A DNA stretch of 64,000 bases from Fredericiella sp038205395 (GTDB taxonomy: Bacteria; Chloroflexota; Anaerolineae; Caldilineales; Caldilineaceae): NCBI GenBank assembly GCA_038205395.1, contig JBBRBX010000001.1, forward strand, positions 1-64,000. The letters run 5' to 3'. Positions 60,246 to 64,000 of this stretch are shown piece after piece. A model generated the notes under the pieces. That model was not told the DNA's origin, made no database searches, and worked only from the letters and a program-made list of their open reading frames with translations. The position numbers were made by a program, and so were the translations under genes. Numbering within the stretch: position 1 is the first letter of the stretch; every line of letters starts with the position of its first letter.

Positions 60246-60698
60246 TTAAGGACGCCCCATGATCAACAGCCGTTCCTGGCCGCCGCTGAACCAGTTGATC
60301 AACCGAATAGCAGCGTCGCCAATGTGATAGGCGCGGCGCAAGGGCGGCGGCATCTGCTCCAGGGGCAAGGTTACAAAGCCAAAGCGACGATAGTAGCCTT
60401 CGTTGTGGCTGGCACAGCGCAAATAGATCGGGCCGGGGCTGCGCTCGATCAGCGTCCACACAAGCGCGGCGCCGATTCCGCTGCTCTGCTGCGTAGGCAG
60501 CACAACCAACGACGCCAGCTCCGGCACACCACCGTCCAGCAGTTTGATCTGGGCAGCACCCACTATCTGCCCATGCCGCTCGGCCATGATAAAGCGTGGC
60601 CAGTCAATACCAAAAGGATTTAAGCGCGCATCGCGAATAAGGCGTTGGATGACCGGCTGGTCGTCGGCAGTCGCCGCACGCAGGTACGTTTCCGACAT
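60246..60698 (-). CDS. GNAT family N-acetyltransferase
   Basis: A 150-residue acetyltransferase. The loop LPTQQSSGIGAALVWTLI replaces the usual R/QxxGxG/A with QSSGIG, and ELASLVVLPTQ and the end in NEGYYRRFGFVTL are canonical. Substrate unknown. It begins 9 bases after the MoxR stop, so it may be co-transcribed with the MoxR cluster. Confidence 0.9.
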   Translation of the reverse strand: MSETYLRAATADDQPVIQRLIRDARLNPFGIDWPRFIMAERHGQIVGAAQIKLLDGGVPELASLVVLPTQQSSGIGAALVWTLIERSPGPIYLRCASHNEGYYRRFGFVTLPLEQMPPPLRRAYHIGDAAIRLINWFSGGQERLLIMGRP

Positions 60699-60706
60699 GG
60701 GTTGAC

Positions 60707-61654
60707 CTATCTCGGCGCGGCTACGCTGGCAATAATACGGCGTAAAACAGCATCTGCATCCAGCCCTTCAATCTCAGCCTCTGGACGCAGGATCACGCGA
60801 TGGCGGTAAACCGGCAGCATCACATATTTGACATCATCGGGCGTGACATAGGTACGGCCTTGCAGCGCAGCATAGGTCTTGGCAGTGAGCAGCGTGGCGA
60901 TGCTGGCGCGTGGGCTGCCGCCTAAAATGAGGTCAGGGCTGCGCCGCGTGGCCACAGCAACCTGCGTAATATAAGCAAGGATACCCTCCTCGACTGTCAC
61001 CGCTTGAATAGTGGCGTGCAGCGCAGCTAACTCCTCCGGTTTGACAATCGCCTGCAGCCCAGCGCTGTCCAGATGGTGGGCATCAAAGCCGTTATGATAA
61101 CGTCGCACAATCTCGACCTCAACTGTTTCGGGCGGATACGGAACAATTACTTTGAACAAGAACCGGTCTAACTGCGCTTCAGGAAGCGGGTAGGTGCCTT
61201 CGTACTCAACTGGGTTCTGCGTTGCCAGCACCATGAACGGTGGCGCCAGCGGATAACGCACGCCCTCAATCGTCACCTGGCGTTCCTCCATTGCCTCAAG
61301 CAAAGCGGATTGGGTTTTGGCGGGAGCGCGGTTGATCTCATCGGCCAACACAATATTGGTAAAAATAGGGCCTTGTTTGAGGTAGAACGTGCCTTTGTTG
61401 ATCTCAAACACCTGTGTGCCGATGACATCGCTGGGCATGAGATCGGCTGTAAATTGGATACGGCCAAAATCAGCGTCGATCAGCCGCGCCAGCACTTTGG
61501 CGATTAGCGTCTTGGCCACGCCGGGCACACCCTCCAAAAGCACATGGCCACCGCTTAAAAAAGCAATCAACACCTGTTCAAAGACTTCTTCCTGGCCAAC
61601 AATGACTTTGGCAGCTTCGTTTTTTAGCTGTTCATACAGTTGGGCAAGCGTCAC
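60707..61654 (-). CDS. MoxR family AAA ATPase
   Basis: A 315-residue AAA+ ATPase with Walker A EGVPGVAKT (41-49), Walker B VLADEINRAP, the sensor NPVEYEGTYPLPEAQLDRF and the C-terminal lid. MoxR proteins act as chaperones for metal insertion or complex assembly, usually with DUF58 or VWA partners. Here the upstream neighbours are DUF4350 and DUF4129 proteins. The start is GTG; DUF58 was not seen and may lie beyond the acetyltransferase or outside the window. Confidence 0.95.
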   Translation of the reverse strand: MTLAQLYEQLKNEAAKVIVGQEEVFEQVLIAFLSGGHVLLEGVPGVAKTLIAKVLARLIDADFGRIQFTADLMPSDVIGTQVFEINKGTFYLKQGPIFTNIVLADEINRAPAKTQSALLEAMEERQVTIEGVRYPLAPPFMVLATQNPVEYEGTYPLPEAQLDRFLFKVIVPYPPETVEVEIVRRYHNGFDAHHLDSAGLQAIVKPEELAALHATIQAVTVEEGILAYITQVAVATRRSPDLILGGSPRASIATLLTAKTYAALQGRTYVTPDDVKYVMLPVYRHRVILRPEAEIEGLDADAVLRRIIASVAAPR

Positions 61655-61701
61655 AAAACGGCTCCCTTCCCCATAATTCTATAATTGGTGCAGTGGATTG
61701 A

Positions 61702-62916
61702 TTATACAGTGCGGCGGCTGAGCAACGTGTCGATCTGAGCAGCCAGAAGCACCATCTGCTGTTCGTTTGGCCCCTGCTGCAATGCGGCCAACAGTTGGCG
61801 CACCTCGTCCACCTGTTGGACAGACAAAGGTGGATCGCCGGCTGCGAGGCGCGCGACAAAATCGCTGTCCGCCAAATTCGGGTCCAGCGGCCGGCGCTGC
61901 GCCAGGCCGCGCTTTAGCCGCCGCTGCTGATGTAGCGCCACACCGGCTCCCAGACGTGCTCGGCGTGTCAGCGCCGCCATGGCCTCGACGTATTCAGCAG
62001 CTTCACGTTTGCGCCTTTCCGCCTGTGTGGCGACCGGCGGCCCCAGCCGTCTGCCTTGCAGCAACACAAAGCAGGCAAGCGCCACAAAGGCAAACAGCGT
62101 AGCCCAGCCGGCCGGTGTGCGATAAAGCCAATCCTGCAGCGTAAATATCTGCTCACCCATTCGGCTAAGGCCAAATTGGTGAAATGTATCAAAAACAACA
62201 ATGCCGCCGGCAGGTACGCTGCGCAAAATCGGCGGCAGCAGTTGGCCCTGATCTTGTTCACGCAGTCCGAAGTTTGTCCAAGCAGCGGCGGGCGCTGCGT
62301 GCCAGACGATTCCTCTACCCACCTGCTGCATAGCCAGCATAGCCGCCCCCGACGGCGTGCGCAGCACGGAAACGGCAGATGGCGCTTCCGTGATATCCAG
62401 CACGGTATCACTCATACTCCAATCCAGCGAGTAATTTGCTTGCCCCTCAGGGACAAGGGGCTGCGTCTGCTCTTGGCTGGCGCTGTAGCTGGCCGGTGTG
62501 ACGCGCACACCAAATATCCGCGCCAGTTCCACATCTTGCGGCTGCGGACCGACAAGCACCAGCGTGCCGCCGCGGACCACCCAATGGCGCAGCGCGCCGG
62601 CTTCAGCAGCCGTATACGAAAGTTGATTGGGGTAGACAAAGAGCAGATCGGCTTCGGCAGGCAGCACAAACTGCAGCCCGCCGCTGTGGCGCACCTCGTA
62701 CCCCAGTGCGCGCAGCCAGAGATTAAGGCCAGCCAACCCATTGTCAGCCGCCGAGTCAAGGTCAAAGTCAAGCGGCTGTTGGGGGCGGCTGCCCAGCGTG
62801 CTTACACCCAGCAGCAGGGCTGCCAGCAACAGCACACCCAACAAGGCAAGATCGTCGCGCTGAAAAAGGCGAAAGGAGCGACCCTCATGCACAGCCCCAA
62901 TCGGGTTGGATGTCAC
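61702..62916 (-). CDS. DUF4350-domain membrane protein
   Basis: A 404-residue protein with a first helix at about 23-43, an extracytoplasmic DUF4350 region (about 50-250: LRALGYEVRHSGG, DLLFVYPNQLSYTAAEAGAL, GGTLVLVGPQ), a second helix near 280-300 and a cytoplasmic charged tail. DUF4350 proteins accompany MoxR ATPases. The start is GTG, overlapping the DUF4129 stop (GTGA). Role not known. Confidence 0.88.
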   Translation of the reverse strand: MTSNPIGAVHEGRSFRLFQRDDLALLGVLLLAALLLGVSTLGSRPQQPLDFDLDSAADNGLAGLNLWLRALGYEVRHSGGLQFVLPAEADLLFVYPNQLSYTAAEAGALRHWVVRGGTLVLVGPQPQDVELARIFGVRVTPASYSASQEQTQPLVPEGQANYSLDWSMSDTVLDITEAPSAVSVLRTPSGAAMLAMQQVGRGIVWHAAPAAAWTNFGLREQDQGQLLPPILRSVPAGGIVVFDTFHQFGLSRMGEQIFTLQDWLYRTPAGWATLFAFVALACFVLLQGRRLGPPVATQAERRKREAAEYVEAMAALTRRARLGAGVALHQQRRLKRGLAQRRPLDPNLADSDFVARLAAGDPPLSVQQVDEVRQLLAALQQGPNEQQMVLLAAQIDTLLSRRTV

Positions 62917-63938
62917 GGCTGCACCTCCTTGGTCACTTGCTGCGCCAATGTCTCCAACTGGTCAATCGCTCCCATATAGGCGTTGTAGGTCACAGTATCC
63001 GGCTGCTGAACGCCATACCAGACATCATCAAATGTTTCCACCACCGGCCGCAGATGGGAGTGTAATGGATTGGCGGCCACCTGCGCCAGCAGTTCGCGAT
63101 TGGTCAAGCTGCGGTCGGCGGGTACAAGGCCCTTCTGCTCCAGTGTGAGCAGTGCTGACAGATAGAGGTTGCGCACGGCATTGCGATAATCACCCGCTTG
63201 CGCCGAGCCGGCAGCACGCCGGCGCGCCCCGGCAGGGGTCTGGGGTGAGTCTTCCAACTGCTCGCCATCGCTCAACACACCGGCGCCGGCTGCAAAGCTG
63301 CCGATAAAGCCGCGCAGCCAATACGCCAGCAGCAGCACGAGCGCCAAGGCCCCTGCACCGCCAATCCCCCAAGCCACCCAATTGCCCACATCCTGGCGGG
63401 CCGGCAGGTTAATCGGGCTGCTCTGGCCGCTTGGGCCGGAGGGCAGCCAGCGATCAAACCACTCCGCCAATCTGCGCAGCGTGGCATCCCACCAAGATTC
63501 ATTATGTTGAAAGGCCGGCCCTGTCAGCACCGCCGCCAGCACCGCCAGCCGTGCAGCCGTTTCATCTCCAGAGGCAGCTTTCAACTGTGCCAGTACAGCA
63601 GTGAGGCGCGCTTTGGCTGCCGGCGCAGTCAAAAACTCCTCTTCGTCCCCCAACAGAGGCGTCAGCGTAATGACTTCCCCACTGGGGAGGGCCACCTTCT
63701 GGACAGCAGCCAGTTCAACACGCGCCGCTGCCGTGGCCGTAGCCGGATCATCTTCAGCCCCCAACTGCTGCTCCACGCGCTGCAGCAGGCGATCATATTC
63801 AGCCAAAGACAATGGCGGCGCGTTGAACGGCTCGGCTTGTGCTTTGGCGCCACTGCTGTGCGCCCCTATTAAGGCAAGCATCACCAACAGGAGCAAAAAA
63901 GTTCGGCGCACACCGTGTCGCGACAGACTGTAATTCAA
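62913..63938 (-). CDS. DUF4129-domain membrane protein
   Basis: A 341-residue exported protein with a signal peptide (TFLLLLVMLALIGAHSSGAKA), a helical extracytoplasmic part (about 40-170), a central helix (about 190-215) and the C-terminal DUF4129 module (DYRNAVRNLYLSALLTLEQK; RSLTNRELLAQV). The family is found beside MoxR/DUF58 operons and sometimes transglutaminase domains. The start is a TTG at 63938, after GGGGTGA, and it overlaps the DUF4350 start. Confidence 0.87.
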   Translation of the reverse strand: MNYSLSRHGVRRTFLLLLVMLALIGAHSSGAKAQAEPFNAPPLSLAEYDRLLQRVEQQLGAEDDPATATAAARVELAAVQKVALPSGEVITLTPLLGDEEEFLTAPAAKARLTAVLAQLKAASGDETAARLAVLAAVLTGPAFQHNESWWDATLRRLAEWFDRWLPSGPSGQSSPINLPARQDVGNWVAWGIGGAGALALVLLLAYWLRGFIGSFAAGAGVLSDGEQLEDSPQTPAGARRRAAGSAQAGDYRNAVRNLYLSALLTLEQKGLVPADRSLTNRELLAQVAANPLHSHLRPVVETFDDVWYGVQQPDTVTYNAYMGAIDQLETLAQQVTKEVQP

Positions 63939-63942
63939 AGCG

Positions 63943-64000
63943 TCACCCCGGCAGCGAGGCAGGCTGCATGCTTTGTTCCAGCGCGCGGATGCGCTGGTCC
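63943..64000 (-). CDS. C-terminal end of an upstream gene (partial)
   Basis: Minus-strand frame entering from the right edge and ending at TGA 63943-63945, five bases before the DUF4129 start: DQRIRALEQSMQPASLPG. It belongs to the same operon. The 18 residues are too few to identify it; the LEQ helix would suit a coiled-coil tail. Confidence 0.6.
   Translation of the reverse strand, partial: DQRIRALEQSMQPASLPG

Overview
The window is a 64 kb piece of a bacterial chromosome with moderately high GC, tightly packed genes and many 1-4 base gene overlaps. I saw no rRNA, tRNA or CRISPR array. The gene set suits the Chloroflexota (an Anaerolineae/Caldilineae-like lineage): a pyrophosphate-type phosphofructokinase beside a long class II aldolase, an AroK-AroB fusion, Chloroflexi-style GT39 membrane glycosyltransferases, a MoxR/DUF4350/DUF4129 operon and many GNAT acetyltransferases. 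This is inferred from content and style, not from a marker gene. Several promoters have an extended -10 (TGN-TATAAT-like), and two genes seem to start on leaderless mRNAs.

Layout. 1-472: decayed transposase at the left edge. 780-3477: glycolysis pair (pfp, class II aldolase), each with a terminator. 3619-6885: ABC-2 exporter, a small membrane protein and an AraC-alkyltransferase fusion. 6858-8704: MEMO/radical-SAM pair. 8954-10375: tyrosine phenol-lyase/tryptophanase. 10655-12140: lipoprotein and a membrane-anchored phosphodiesterase-fold protein. 12308-15670: two-gene envelope module (multi-pass protein plus cell-wall-binding-repeat-like protein). 15839-19700: RidA, D-aminoacylase-like amidohydrolase, ThuA-like protein and an oxidoreductase. 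19791-23571: Hsp20 scar, gpmA with iteron-like repeats upstream, a methyltransferase and two acetyltransferases. 23736-27654: first aromatic cluster (aroC, P-loop kinase, aroKB, aroQ), then a sugar-type binding lipoprotein. 29047-31559: unassigned three-gene set with an M23 peptidase. 31692-34014: membrane protein and PucR regulator. 34071-44510 (minus strand): the aromatic supra-operon aroH-pheA-aroF-aroF-tyrA-aroA-aroE(GNAT)-trpB-trpA, followed by a phosphoesterase and a 30-residue membrane peptide. 45243-49439: YbjN/CesT-like protein, lipase, phasin-like protein, beta-glucosidase. 49490-52370: ftsH and flavodoxin. 52484-58986: glycan/lipid glycosylation operon. 59055-60698: acetyltransferases and an alkyltransferase-like protein. 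60707-64000: MoxR/DUF4350/DUF4129 operon running off the right edge.

How the genes work together. The two aromatic clusters encode DAHP synthase (twice), dehydroquinate synthase, dehydroquinase, shikimate dehydrogenase, shikimate kinase, EPSP synthase and chorismate synthase. Together they run from erythrose-4-phosphate and PEP to chorismate, then to phenylpyruvate (aroH, pheA), to the tyrosine branch (tyrA) and through the last tryptophan step (trpBA). trpEGDCF are not in the window. pfp, aldolase and gpmA supply glycolytic flux.

The most interesting signals are: a dispersed palindromic motif (core ACTTCCCGAA or variants) at five intergenic sites just upstream of genes; the AroE-GNAT fusion; the 12308-15670 envelope module; the zinc-ribbon/M23/acidic-protein cluster; an 81-base nested palindrome at 45086-45166; tandem repeats upstream of gpmA and in the aroH leader; and a 30-residue membrane peptide with a strong ribosome binding site.
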